Shown here: one piece after another, positions 46,696 through 58,613 of the stretch
Layout of the letters: each line of letters begins with the position of its first letter
Numbering within the stretch: the stretch's first letter is position 1
Origin: Yamagishiella unicocca
Lineage: Eukaryota > Chlorophyta > Chlorophyceae > Chlamydomonadales > Volvocaceae
DNA: 64,000 nt
Reading direction: 5' to 3'
Assembly (NCBI GenBank): GCA_003116995.1
Contig: BDSL01000039.1
Span: 124,001 to 188,000 of the forward strand
Program-made: the position numbers and the translations under genes
The notes under the pieces: generated by a model
The model's input: only the letters and a program-made list of their open reading frames with translations
Database searches by the model: none
What the model was told of the DNA's origin: nothing

Positions 46696-49150
46696 TGTCG
46701 TGAAGTATGCTATGAAAACCTGCTACGATTAGAATGTCAGCGTGGAACGGTGCAGCCCGGATGATCGTCGGGAGTTGGGTGGGCGCCTTTGGTTGCCTAC
46801 GGGGCGCTCCCTGGAGCCATCAAGGATCGGTAGAAGTCTTGAGGCCACCAGCCACAACTGACTGCAGATGCCAAGCCTTGGTATAAGCAGGTGGCAGCAC
46901 ACATGCTGCATGAGAACAGTTTGCTCAGGTCGGTGCTGCTCGGATCGCCACAAGGCCTTTGGCTAGTGGGCACGTGCGTGGATCCTGCTTGCTCAACACA
47001 GTTGCGCGCACGTGACAACCAGACAGCTCCGGATGTTGGGGCGACGGTAACCATGATTGTTTTAATGCAAGAGATAAAAGTTTCACCATGATTGTTTTAA
47101 TGCAAGAGATAAAAGTTTCCTTACAAAACGGGGTAACCTGCCAAGGTTCTGATAGGAGTGCAGGTCAGAAGTGTGAAGGCTACGAGAAGCAACTTCTGTG
47201 TCGGTCTGAGCAAGAAGGTGGCACGAACGTGTAGGACCAGAAATCGTATGCGCCTTACTGTTATAGGCTAGGAGGCAGGGCTTTGAAGGCTGAGGTGGCG
47301 AAAATGAGTCGCGGAGCCTCGCAGGTTGTGTCCTGGACGCCTTACATGCTGCGCGAAAGAGCTTCTAAACTGGGTATGTTCACAAGGAAATACATGTCCT
47401 ATTTCTTGTGCCGAATGTGTCGAGGCAGTTGGCCATTCGAAGAGGTAAAAGCTGTCACGGGTAGAACCATGATTTCAGAAAAAGTAACATCGGAACTTCC
47501 AGTAGGGCAAATTACGGTTGATCAGCCCTAGCTTCCTCCTTAGCCTCAGGAGAAGAATCACCGCTTAGTCCCCCCCTGGGCCCCTTCGAATTCCAAGCTA
47601 TCTCCACCGAGCGATAAGCGCCAGAGGCCAGAAACACCTTAAATGCGGAAGGTTCATCGGGTTTATTTTAACCCGGAGCAAAACCTCCATCAGCATGGCT
47701 GCTGGCCGACCCCCTCTCGCGCCCCTCTCGCCCTCTCCGTCCTGCGTGCACACCTGCCTCAAGCTTCGCTGCAAAGCTGCGTGCGGTTCACCTCCTGGTG
47801 GCGTAGACGCATTTGGCCCCATTCGATGCTGGCCACTGGTTTGTTGTCCACGGCTACCCACTTAGAGCCCTCGCTTACGACGAATCGCGGTCATCGGGGT
47901 TCGTCGTCCACTTACGTAATTGCGCTTCAAGCTGAGCTTGAACACCCACGTATATCTCCGCAAACGGATGTGGTATACTCAACCACGCCACGCTAAGGCA
48001 CATGGCATACGTCATGCAGGGCCGTTATGTATTAAACTTTCGGTACACGGACCGGACCGGACGGACAGGAGGGGCCAGAGGGACGTCACCCTCTGACCAG
48101 CTCTGGCAGCCTCGCTCTGGCCGCTGGCGTCCTTGTCGGCATGCTTGGTGTACGCACCTGAGACTATTGTTATAGATTGGTAGAAAGGATAGGCGCCGGG
48201 CAGGGGGAGCCCTTATACGCGTTTACCAGTACGCCTGTACGCGCAAAACGGCGCAAAGTACGTCTCAAACCTTCTGAAACCATTGGGTGGCCGTACTCCG
48301 TGTTAGCATGCGCTGTCCCAAAGGTCCTCTTCGCTATTTCAGGCCCAAATTGCCGTCTCACTCGGCCGCAGGTATGCTGGGCCTTCACATGATCGGCATG
48401 CACGGGACCATCAAGGCGCGCATTCCTGCGCACCACAGCAGGCCCAACCAGGATAGGGGCCTTGCCAAATAGGGAGAAACAGCGAAAAACTCCGACAGAA
48501 GAAGGCACAAGGGCCGAACACCGACCGACAGCAAGGCGAAAACCATCAGACCATGATCGCCTTCGCACCAGACCCGGGGCGCGCAATCGCATTTCCATAG
48601 TTTATGAAATTTCTCACAAATAGACATCCGAAGTGCTGAGGGAGATCGTACGCCTTTGATCTTTAAGTAGTACGTCAACGATCGTAGACGTTGGTTGGTG
48701 ACGACAACATTAGCCCCTCTGCAGCATATTCAGAAAGGACAGTCATATTTGGCGTTCCTGCTTTTGGAATGCTGCCAAAGGATCTGATGTCTCTTCTTTC
48801 CTCGATAGAGTTTTTCACAGTCACGCCCCTTGTTGCGGCGTGCATAGTGATAGCTGTTACGGTAAGCATGAGAGCTACATTGTCGGCGTCAACTTGTATG
48901 TCGTTTGGCGAAGCGGACCATGAGCTAACGGGATTTGTCCCATTCACCGTTCTCTGTAGCTAACATGGCTGGGCTGGGCGCCAGTTACACGCTGGTCTCT
49001 ACGACATATACCTGGTAGGAAGCGTACAGTCAAATTCTCAAATCGCGTGCCAAGGCCATAACATCACTATGGCATCGTCCGGACTGTGCGCTTGAACCTG
49101 ATGATCTGCCATACCTGGGAACAATTTGGGATAATGGGCATAGATTATCA
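46696..49150. other. Unassigned region between DUF2252 and P450 genes
   Basis: The divergent spacer where both 5' ends should lie. Frames at 47281-47531 and 48691-48963 (plus) are open, but their products are not recognised and show no splice context. An exact tandem duplication of a 35-base unit (CCATGATTGTTTTAATGCAA, then GAGATAAAAGTTTC) occupies 47051-47119. Confidence 0.4.
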
Positions 49151-50344
49151 TTGCACATCTGCGCAAACAGCAAACCACGGCAAACCTCCATTCCTCCTGG
49201 CCCCATCCCCGCGACCCTCGCTCCAATCCTCCCAGGTCCTTGGGCCCTGCCGTTCCTCGGACACTTCCCAGACATTGCGGCTAAAGATATCACATTCTTT
49301 CTTCATGAGGTTGCGCAGAAGTATGGCCCCGTGGCACAGGCAAGCACGTCGGGATGGACACGCGGAACATGCCGGACCGCCGTAGACATGTCTGCCAAGC
49401 AATGTTGAATGCTTAGTGTTGATGTTGATGTTGGTTGTGGTGGTGGTACTGATGGATACAGGGACGGCCTGCATACCTTATGCTCCTCGAGTATGCAGGC
49501 CCGATTGCATAAGGCCATCCATACCTGACCGCCCCTTCGGCCCACGCACCACGCATGCCAGCGGCCCTTGAACCAGCCCCTCCCGACAACACTCCCCCAC
49601 GGATCTCCCTCCCACCAATGTATTTCGGCTCGTGGGAGTTTACGTCTTCACGGGGTCTTGTATTACCTTATGAGGCCCGTTACTGCCCCTCGGCACCCTA
49701 TACAATTTCTCAGGTGTGGCTGGGTGCCCGACCCTGGGTCTTGCTGTCCGACCCAGCGGCGATCCGCAAGGTCGCATACAAGTCTCTGGCGAGGCCGATC
49801 ACCTCCAACTCCTTCAGCCACATGCTGGTCGACGAGCCGGACGTGGTGGACGCTGAGACCGACTTATGGAATAGGCGAGTGCTTGGTCTCGGAGCCATGT
49901 TGAGGAGCGGCGAGGATGATTGTTTGAGGAGACCGTACCGGACATAGAGCCTGTTGGTCAGGTTCGGGATCCCATCCATTGGCCCTTCTCCTCCTCTCTC
50001 ACGCGCGCGACCCGTGGTTCGCAGTTTGTGGCCCGGGGCCTCCAATTAACCCACCCCTCCCCATACCACCCCACCTCATCCCACCCAACCGCACCTCATC
50101 AAAACGTACCCCTCCCACACACCTTGCTGCCCCCACGTCGCCCCCCCACCACCAGGGGCACCGCCTGGAGGGCCTCCCGTCAGGCCTTCGAATCATCCAT
50201 CATGCACCCGGGCAGGTGGGTGCGCAGCAAGGCCTTATGTGATATGTGCCACACATGAACTGCGCCAGTCGTTCTATGATTGGGCGGTTCAATTAGGCCA
50301 TTTCCGCTGCGGCACCAACTCCCGCCAACTTAGGTCGCCCGCCA

Positions 50345-50376
<32 letters not shown>

Positions 50377-53300
50377 GCCACCGCCACCGCCACCGCCACC
50401 GCCACCGCCACCGCCACCGCCACCGCCACCGCCACCGCCACCGCCACCGCCACCGCCACCGCCACCGCCACCGCCACCGCCACCGCCACCGCCACCGCCA
50501 CCGCCACCGCCACCGCCACCGCCACCGCCACCGCCACCGCCACCGCCACCGCCACCGCCACCGCCACCGCCATCCCTCGGTTTCCGGTCAACGCCCCTCA
50601 GGCTGGCGAGCCACCAGCCCGCCGTGCGGCGCTGCATCGACCGTTTCATAACGCAGCTCAAGTCCTGCGCCGCCAACGGTGAGGCCGTCAACATGAAGGA
50701 GCAGTACAGCACCCTCAGCCTTGCAGTCACGGGCGAGGTGGCGTACGGGTAAGACGAGGAGGACCCTGCACGGGGCCTGGAAATCGAACCGGGGACGTTT
50801 GCCGCCAGCTCCGGCTGCCGAACAAGTTCCATTTCTTCACCGCGGAACGAACCCACCCGCATGGGCGGGCTGCGACGCTGGGGGTTGCTCCTCCACGACC
50901 GCAGCGCAGCAGCTACACTTCGTCGGCCCTCCACACCAACTCCACACCCGTTGACGGCGTTGACACAGTTCGGATGAAAGCCTCTTGTAAGGACGCCGGC
51001 GACGCGCCAGGTGGTACGGGCCGCCCAACACGTGTACGAACGAGTTTTCTCTGCTCCCACCGCTCCATGGCTCCAGGGTGGATTTTTGGAGCGAGCCGGG
51101 AGGCGGAGGCGGTGCGGAGGGTGCTGCCGGTGACTCCAAGGCGGCTGCCACTGAGCTCATGCAGGCATGCCACGAGTGCATGGCGTGCCTGGAGCTGAAC
51201 AACGCCACCGGGTACCTCCTGTTGCAGGTGGGCATCTAGGACGACTCAACTGGGACGTCCCTCGGGAGGCACACCGGCACACGCACACCTGCACACGCAC
51301 ACGCACACGCACACCTGCACACGCACACCTGCACACCTGCACACCTGCACATGCACACGCACCGGACAGCTACATACCGCCCAAATCGCAAACGGTCACA
51401 AGCACCCAGCACAGGCTCCTACGGGTGGCGATGACCACACGATGCCCACCTACCCCGCCCTGCCCTCCCTTCGCCGCCCTGGCCACGTGCAGATGGTCCT
51501 CCCCGCCCTGCGCCCCCTGTGGCTTCTCCTCGCCAAGTACCTGCCGGATGCGGCCCAGCGGCGTCACATGCGCGCCCGGCAGAAGGTGGCGGACGCCAGC
51601 AGGAGTCTCATGCAGCAGTGGCAGGCCGCGAAGAGGCCAGGCAAAAATGGCAAGAGCGACGACGGCACCGATGCTGGTGGTGGTGCTGCTGCTGGCGGCG
51701 GTCGCGGCCGCGGCAGCGGCAGCGGCTTCCGCGAGACGGGCGGGGGCATCAGCCAGAGCAGCTTTCTTGCGGCTATGCTGGAGGACAGGCACCGGGGCGG
51801 CGAGGCGAACACCGGGCTGCCGCGGATGAACGACGTCCAGGTGGGTGGCGCGCACGGGGCAAGAATTGTGGGAGGGGGCAAGGGGTGTGGATTACCGGTA
51901 TTGAAAATAAACACAGCACACCGCTGAGGTTGAAAACACCAAAGCAGGCGAGGAGTAGATTACTAGGCATGCCATACACTCATTGCCCAGCGTGGGAGGA
52001 ATGGTGCGGGTCTCAGGTCGCGTGTCTGTAGGTGTGGGATGTGGTTGGTGGAGGTGGAGGGCATTCGCGAACTAACCGAATAACCAACCAACTGACGAAC
52101 TGGCTAACGAATGAACGGAGGGGCAGTGACTCTCCTCTGATTCCCTCGCTCATCACGCCTGTTACGCGACGTAGGTTATCGCGCAGGGCCTGGTGTTCAT
52201 CCTGGCTGGGTACGACACCACGAGCAGCTCCCTAGCCAATCTGACCTTCCTACTGGCCACCCATCAGGACGTGCAGGAGTGAGTGGGGGCCTTACCTTGC
52301 CCGGTCAGGGGCTCCGAGCCCGGGCTGGGCTCGGAGTCGGCTGAGGGGTCGTGGAGTGATGAAGGCGTCGGCAATCAATGGACGGGAAGGGCAGGATGAG
52401 GAGCATATGGTTTTGTTGGGCTCCGTAGTGCGGTTGAGGAGCATATGGCTCCGTAGTGCGGTTGAGGAGCATATGGCTCCGTAGTGCGGTTGAGGAGCAT
52501 ATGGCTCCGTAGTGCGGTTGAGGAGCATATGGCTCCGTAGTGCGGTTGAGGAGCATATGGCTCCGTAGTGCGGTTGAGGAGCATATGGCTCCGTAGTGCG
52601 GTCGCCAGTGGCCAATGCTTGCCCCATAACAACCGGGACATGTCACGGTAGCGGTTGTGAGGACTGCTGCGTCCGAAAACAGCCCGCTGCTGCGCATCGT
52701 TTGTTGCCGGATTTGAGCCTGACGCCTGCGAGAGGCCGGCACCTGATGCGCCGTGTCTCCTCCAGGTAGCTTGCTGTCTTGTGCTGCGCGTAGGGTTTAT
52801 CTCTCTTCCTCCCCTACTTCGCTATACGCTTTCCTCGCTATCCAGCCGTCAGCATAATTGCTTCCTGCCGTCCCCACGTCTTTATAATTGCTTTCCTGCC
52901 ACCCCCGTGTCGTTATAATTGCTTTCCTGCCACCCCCCGCGTCTGTATAATTGCTTTCCTGCCACACCCACGTCTTTATAACTGCTTTCCTGCCACCCGC
53001 GTGTCTTTATAATTGCTTTCCTGCCACCCGCGTGTCTTTATAATTGCTTTCCTGCCGACCCCACGTCTTTGTAATTGCTTTCTTGCCACCCCCACGTCAT
53101 GTCCCACCGCGCCACGCAGCAAGCTGCGCGAGGAGTTGTCCGCGAACCCAGCCTGCCTGGAGGACATGGACGTGCTGGCCAAGGTGGTAGCAGGGCAAAG
53201 ATGGAGGGGTCATGCGCCGGCCGCTGAGCCGAAGGGCTCCCACAAAGATGCATCCTGGGGCCGAGCCCCGCACTGCCAGTTGGCCCCCAGCCATCGTTGC

Positions 53301-54548
53301 CTTCGTGTTTGCCAGAACTATGAGAGTCAGGAACGGGGCACATTGTCAACCGGCGATCAAAAGCCTCGAGCACCCTCGCAAGCCATTCGCTAGCAACTTG
53401 CCAGCGCTCGCCAGCACTCACCGGCTGGCGGGTCCCTACGTGGCCCCGGGCGGATGAATACACTTATCGACTGGATGAATACTCTTAACTCGTCCACAGC
53501 TTGAATCCCTCGACAGCCCTTTCCCCCGACTGTACGACTGTAAACCCCACCACCTGCTGCTTGACCCTCATGTCGCCATCGGACCGCGCTGCAGCTGCCG
53601 TACCTGGATGCCGTGTTCCGTGAGTCGCAGCGGCTGTACCCCGTTGGTACCTTCGTGTGGCGAGACTTGCGGACGGAGGTGGACGTGGGCGGCGGCATGG
53701 TCATCCCAGCGTGAGTGCTTCTGCGCGGCGGCGGCGGGGTGGGCAGGCGGGCGGCTGGGTAGGTAGGTGCCGCTATGACTGTCCGGATGGTGTCGATCTA
53801 TAGGGCCCCAAAGAGAGGCGCCAGTCGACCACGGTGGGCGCGTGCAGCCGATGCCGTACACATTGACGGAGGATGGGAAGGGCCGTGTGTTTAATCCCTT
53901 GGCTGGGTCGGGTGCTAGACTGTGGGCGTGGACTGGCGCGCAAAATAATTTGCGCCCAAAGAGAATGGGAGATGTCGGGACATGCACTTTTTAGGGCCGG
54001 CCGTATTCAGCTAGCTACCCTGCGACCCATAACGAACGTAACCCTCTTGTACCATGTTGCAACCAACTCAAAACTAACCCGTCACTGCGGGGTAACACGG
54101 CACCTTCAGGGGCGCCTTCATCTGCCTCAGCATCTACAACGTGCACCAGGACCCCAGCCAGTGGCCGGAGCCAGAGCGCTTCCTGCCGGAGCGCTTCCTG
54201 GCTGAGACCCGCGGGTCGCTCGGCCCGGCCGACCCCGGCGCCTTCATCCCCTTCGGCGTCGGACCGCGCGCGTGCGTCGGCCAGCGCCTGGCCACAATGG
54301 TAAGGCGTTGGTCCCCCTTCGGGAGACCCTGCTGGCTGGGGTCTCGACCGCCTCACCAACACCCTCTCTTGCTCTTCGCTCCTTGACTATCCGCCGCCCT
54401 TCAGACTGTCAAGGCCACCCTGGCCGCCCTGCTGCTGCGCTACCAAGTGGTTCTGCACCCGCGCCAGCCGCTGCCCTTCCGTCTCAAGACCTCCATCACG
54501 CTGTCACCCGTGGACGGCGTGTGGGTGTCGCTCACCGAGCTCAAGTAG
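49151..54548 (+). CDS. Cytochrome P450 (CYP711/thromboxane-synthase-like clan)
   Basis: A haem-thiolate monooxygenase, substrate unknown. Exons: 49151-49339, 49714-49898, 50156-50215, 50602-50748, 51077-51227, 51493-51840, 52175-52278, 53120-53183, 53595-53710, 54110-54299 and 54405-54548 (TAG). Phases agree throughout; 565 residues from the ATG at 49151. Signatures in order: [35 protein letters not shown]-helix WRASR, I-helix AGYDTTSS, K-helix FRESQR (ExxR), PERFLPERF, and haem loop [10 protein letters not shown] with the ligand Cys. The C-terminus [10 protein letters not shown] resembles CYP5/CYP711 proteins. A Gly/Arg/Ser-rich insert of about 60 residues precedes the I-helix. No N-terminal membrane anchor lies in the first exon; the true start may be in an upstream exon joined at about 49231. 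The end of exon 2 (AT|GTTGAG) is the weakest junction. The first intron uses a GC donor (CAG|GCAAGC). Confidence 0.93.
50342..50571. repeat. (CCACCG)n hexanucleotide microsatellite, about 38 copies
   Basis: An almost perfect 230-base array inside the P450 intron between exons 50156-50215 and 50602-50748. Its minus strand is (CGGTGG)n. Long poly-Gly and Thr-Ala frames through it are artefacts of the repeat. Confidence 0.98.
51268..51360. repeat. CACACG/CACACCTG microsatellite (intronic)
   Basis: Mixed copies of CACACGCA and CACACCTG in the P450 intron after exon 51077-51227. Confidence 0.95.
52431..52602. repeat. 28-bp tandem repeat, six copies (intronic)
   Basis: Near-identical units GGTTGAGGAGCATATGGCTC, then CGTAGTGC, in the P450 intron after exon 52175-52278. 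Units abut with no spacers, so this is not CRISPR-like. Confidence 0.97.
52845..53096. repeat. ~31-bp tandem repeat, about eight copies (intronic)
   Basis: Units TATAATTGCTTTCCTGCCAC, then CCnCGTGTCTT, in the same P450 intron as the 28-bp array. The array runs up to the acceptor of exon 53120-53183, where its pyrimidine-rich repeats may double as the polypyrimidine tract. Confidence 0.95.
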
Positions 54549-55701
54549 TCGTACATAACGGCAGTCGTACATAACGGAAGCGGTTGGAGACGCCTACCTG
54601 AGCTCCGCGAAAGTGGAAGCAAACCGTTGCGCGCGGCGAAGACGGTTTATCGCGGAAGATTCCTAGGGGTACCGTGATGGTGGTGGGTGCAATGGATACG
54701 ATCCACGAGTTGATGGGTGCGCTGCTGCCCAGGACGGCAGGTTGGCGCCCGCGGGGGCGCTGCGTCTGTCGGCTGCATAGCTGTAGGGCGAGTATGGGTC
54801 ATGGGAAGCTGGGACGCTTCCGGCCTAGTTACGGCGACGGCAGAGCGTATCCAGCGATAATTGCTCGATGCGCATTTGCAAGCATGTCGCTTAGCTCCTG
54901 GAGAGAGACGCTTCGATTACAAGTAGACGCTTCGTTACAAGTACATAACCACTTTATACATAGAAGTACGCTTTCACACTTCTTCAGCTCACGCGACCGT
55001 GCTAGGCAGGGGATTCCTGAGAACTCCTTTTTGAGTGACTGCGCCGCGCACGTCGTCATGCAGTCCCCTAGTGGGTGGCCGACGTCCGCCTACACATCAC
55101 ACCACGACAGCGCACTTAAATGCTACATCTCTTCTAAGCTTTGTCGTTTGGTACTCATGGGCTCGCCCTCTTGTAAGCCGACACGTGACAGTTGGATACT
55201 GTCACCGACGCCTGCTTGCGGAAATAAGGGGAAAACCATGGAAAATTGCATCGACCAAAACTTCGGCAACCAGTATTGCACGGTTGCGGTTGCGGTCCTA
55301 ATCGCTGTATTGGAGGTTAGAACCCTAATGTCTGGCTTAATGAAGGCGAACACTCCCAAAACTACGGCGCCACGGAAATACCGTTTGCGTCTGCGTTGCC
55401 AGCAAGCCCGCAAGCAATCCGCGCACGCACCCAATGTGGCAAGGTGAACTCAGTCGCTCGTACGACCACAGTCGCGCAATACGTCTATACGATAGTACCG
55501 ACCAGTTTGCGCGGCTGCAATGCATCCGTCACCATATTCCGGCCATATACTCGAGCTTATCTTAGCCATGCTTGCTTATTGGTCCGACCACCACCAACGA
55601 ACCCTGCGTCCCAGCGGCACCTGCAACCCGTGGCCCCTGCGTTCCGCACCCAACCGCCCACCTCCCCCCTTGTCCGCCGCCGGGCCGGCGCCCGCTGACC
55701 G
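54549..55701. other. Region between convergent P450 and calycin-like genes
   Basis: An open plus frame of 257 codons runs from 54674 to 55447, but it shows no domain, no splice context and ordinary composition. It lies directly 3' of the P450 stop and is most likely 3' UTR or chance. A TGTAA at about 55172 could end the P450 transcript. TTACA at about 54935 could end the minus-strand gene. Confidence 0.4.
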
Positions 55702-56849
55702 TTACTTGCGCGTGTGCACGCTGGTGTACGTCACGGTACGGCCGTTGACGGTTACCGAGCTGATCACGTGCAGCTCGTCCCCCACGAACCGGAACTCGTC
55801 CAGCCCCTCGCCGCGGAACGGGTTGTCCCACCGCATGCGCAGCACGGGCATGCCCGCCTCCGTGGTCTGCAGCGCTGCTCGACACGTGCCTGTGCCGCCG
55901 GGGGAAACACGGTACATGGGCATGGCGTCCCGAACATGCGCGATGTCGATATCTTCCTTCCTTCCTTACACAACAGCGCAGCACCCGAGCAGGGGCAATC
56001 CGCGGAGGCGCTGACGACAAAGGACTGGCGGGGTTACCGCATCAGCTCACCTAAACGAGGAACGAACAGGGTGCCTTGGAGCAATGCTGCCGACTAGGAA
56101 CACGAGGCGACTATCCTTCGATGCGCCATGTTGCTTGCTCGTACGGACTACCCCTACTGGGCAGGTACACCCATTAGCCAACCCACATATCCACTCACCG
56201 AAGCGCAGGTCGCGCCGCATGTTGGAGGTTTCGGAGCCATTCAGCGGGTACGTCTCGTTGATCTGCGGCGCCAACGGCGTATGGCAGGTCGCCCGGTCAT
56301 GAGGCGATCATATGGGGTACGGGGGAAGGCCGCATTGCAATTTGGTTGCCGGCGCATAAAGCGGCATACGGTTACCTGAGGCATGCAGGGGGTCGTTTCC
56401 GGTGGATATGCATTAAGCCGTCTACTGCTCTCGGTTGCTACAGAGTCTCAGTGTACGCTCCCGGTCGGGCGGCAACTTTGTGGCCCGCTGGCCCATTGCT
56501 ACTGCCGTCGTTATGGGACCGCCCTCTGTGCCAAGGATATTTACAGAGATGCGTTTCTTTATAAATTGACATAAAAGCCATGCATTTACGCGGCACGGCG
56601 GTCCCCTTATCCAGGAATTGCCCACCGAATTCACGGCAACCAGGGATGCCTACCTTCACAATAGGCAGCACGGAGAAAACGCCCATCCTGAAGGAGTTGC
56701 CATCGACGCCCAATTCGCAGCCGCGGATAAGCTTGACGCCCTCCTTTACCAGACCTGTCAAGCCCACCAGGTCCGCAACCGCGTCCATGGATGTGCTTCG
56801 ACCCATGTCTTTCTGCCAGGTACCTAATAGCCGACGGTCTAGAGCTTGG
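55702..56849 (-). CDS. Small beta-barrel (calycin/FABP-like) protein, 5' end missing
   Basis: Three phase-consistent exons: 56849-56654, 56262-56199 and 55889-55702 (stop). They give about 148 residues, with at least one earlier exon unseen because the first listed exon starts mid-codon at an acceptor. It starts LLGTWQKDMGRSTSMDAVAD, then LVGLTGLVKEGVKLIRG, VLPIVKINETYPLNG and MRRDLRFG, and ends with LRMRWDNPFRGEG, FRFVGDELHVISSV and VNGRTVTYTSVHTRK. An opening GxW with the ligand-like strands and a closing strand-rich half are typical of lipocalin/fatty-acid-binding folds. The family and ligand are inferred from pattern, not from a precise match. Confidence 0.65.
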
Positions 56850-58613
56850 CTGCGACAAATAATGGTGGGCCGACGGGTCCGGGCCTGCGCGCCATAACAA
56901 GTTTGGCGCTGAACCAACATGGTCACCGAAAAATGCGGAGTGAAGGGAAGAGAAAAAACGGAGGAAAAAGTAGACGTTCAAATAACGGGCAATGAACCGA
57001 GTCAAAATCCGGGGATTGACTTGCGTAAGGCAGGCCGACATGGAGGGCATCTCAATCCGCATCCCGGTGACATCTGCGCGATCTGCGTGGCAATCCTTCG
57101 CAATAAACCGCATCAAAGGCCCACATGTATTGATGTAGGAATTAAACGCGGGTTTTCGTGTCCCGACAGGTCACCTGGACTAAACGAAGTGGCCAGGGGA
57201 GACCTGGCAATCCATCACATTAGCGGAGTGAGCAAAGGCTGCAATATAGGAGGCTGCAATATAGGAGGCTTGAGGTTGGCGGATGACATCATGCCTGCTG
57301 GAAACAATGAGTTAATCCGGGATTCTCTAGGCCTTCGCCCGGGCATGTCTGCAGATGGTGCAGTTCATTGCCCCCATGCGTCCGACCGCCCCCGAAAGAG
57401 CGAGGTGCTTGATCCTCTGACGTGGGACAGCAGCGGCGTGCAGCGGCAGGCCAGCTACCCGCAGTGAAGAAGGCCCCACGTGCGTGGTGGGGTTTGAGCT
57501 TGAGTTCACCCCCGTTCCCCTCCGTACGCCACTTTGTACCGGGCGACCGGTATTCGGCTCGATCGCCACGACGTTAAAGACCTGCTGTATACGAGCGATG
57601 TCGTCGCAATCACGGTGGCCCCCTATGCGTGCTCTGGCTCCGCACTACAGGACGCTGCAGTTTCCGAGCCCAAGGCCGTAGTTAGTGTCGTGACACGTCG
57701 TGACAGATACAATGCGTCCAGCCAAGCGGCGCGCCTAATTCCATCCTTTACATGTAGCCTGGACGCCGCGGGGCCGAACCGCGCCGAACCGCGGGTCGCA
57801 GCGCTAACTAGCGAACGCGGGAACTAGGGCCTCGGCAACCACAACGTGCCCTGGCGTGACAACCGGCATTTCACAAAGGAATAAGGTACATACACGTAAC
57901 GAAAAAAGCGACAGTCAGGATACCGTCACGACGGGTTCAGTTTAAGGATTTGAACTGCGACACAATCAGCCGCTGCCAGGTTGCACAACAAGGCCGCCTC
58001 ATTCAATCAACCTGTGACCAATGAATCAAACATTCTAGCGTAGGGTCCTTCGTGTTATGTAGTCTACGCGAACCCCACCCAATCAGAATCCCTTCATTCA
58101 CGCTTACAATCCTCCTGGGCCAAACATCCCAGCCGCATTCAAGACATCACCGGGAAGCATGGGTAGCAGCGCAGCTTGACGTCGCGCTGATGCCTCCATC
58201 TGGTCTCCGCCACCACAACCACCACAACCACCCCGCCTCCCACCGCCACCTCATCGTAAGTATGAGGACGAAGTATGAACATACAATGTACACGTGCGCA
58301 TCTGCCGGCTCCAGAACGTATGTAGAGCTTGCACAGCAAGGGCCGGCAAGGGCCGCGTGCTCTATTCGCACTGCCGCCGTGCCGCGCGTCGGGTCGTACA
58401 CAGGAGATCGAGCTAAATCGAGCGTAGGGGCAAGCTCAGGTTCGCCCAGGCGCCTTCCCTTTCTGCCTTCATCTGGGCGCACAGCGCCGCATCTGGTATT
58501 CTATCGCGTGCCGTACGTCGGCAAGCAACCACGTACGACACCGCCTGGCAAGGCTGCCGCCGTGCGTGCGTCGCATGTGTGGCAATGCGACGCCAGCGGC
58601 CTTCGCAAGCGAG
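56850..58613. other. Unassigned region
   Basis: Should contain the 5' exon(s) of the calycin-like gene and the 3' UTR of the nucleoredoxin-like gene. A TTACA near 58105 reads as minus-strand TGTAA, about 510 bases beyond the nucleoredoxin stop. A 182-codon plus frame at 56919-57467 includes a doubled CNIGG motif (AGGCTGCAATATAGG twice), but shows no family. Confidence 0.4.

Noticed and set aside
50239..51060. Long Thr-Ala and poly-Gly open frames on both strands
   Set aside because: They are created by the (CCACCG)n microsatellite, which lies in a P450 intron; the flanking exons use other frames.
52431..52602. CRISPR-like regular repeats
   Set aside because: Units abut directly with no spacers, and the context is a eukaryotic intron.
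54674..55447. 257-codon plus-strand open frame
   Set aside because: No domain or codon pattern like the real exons, and it lies directly after the P450 stop; more likely UTR or chance.
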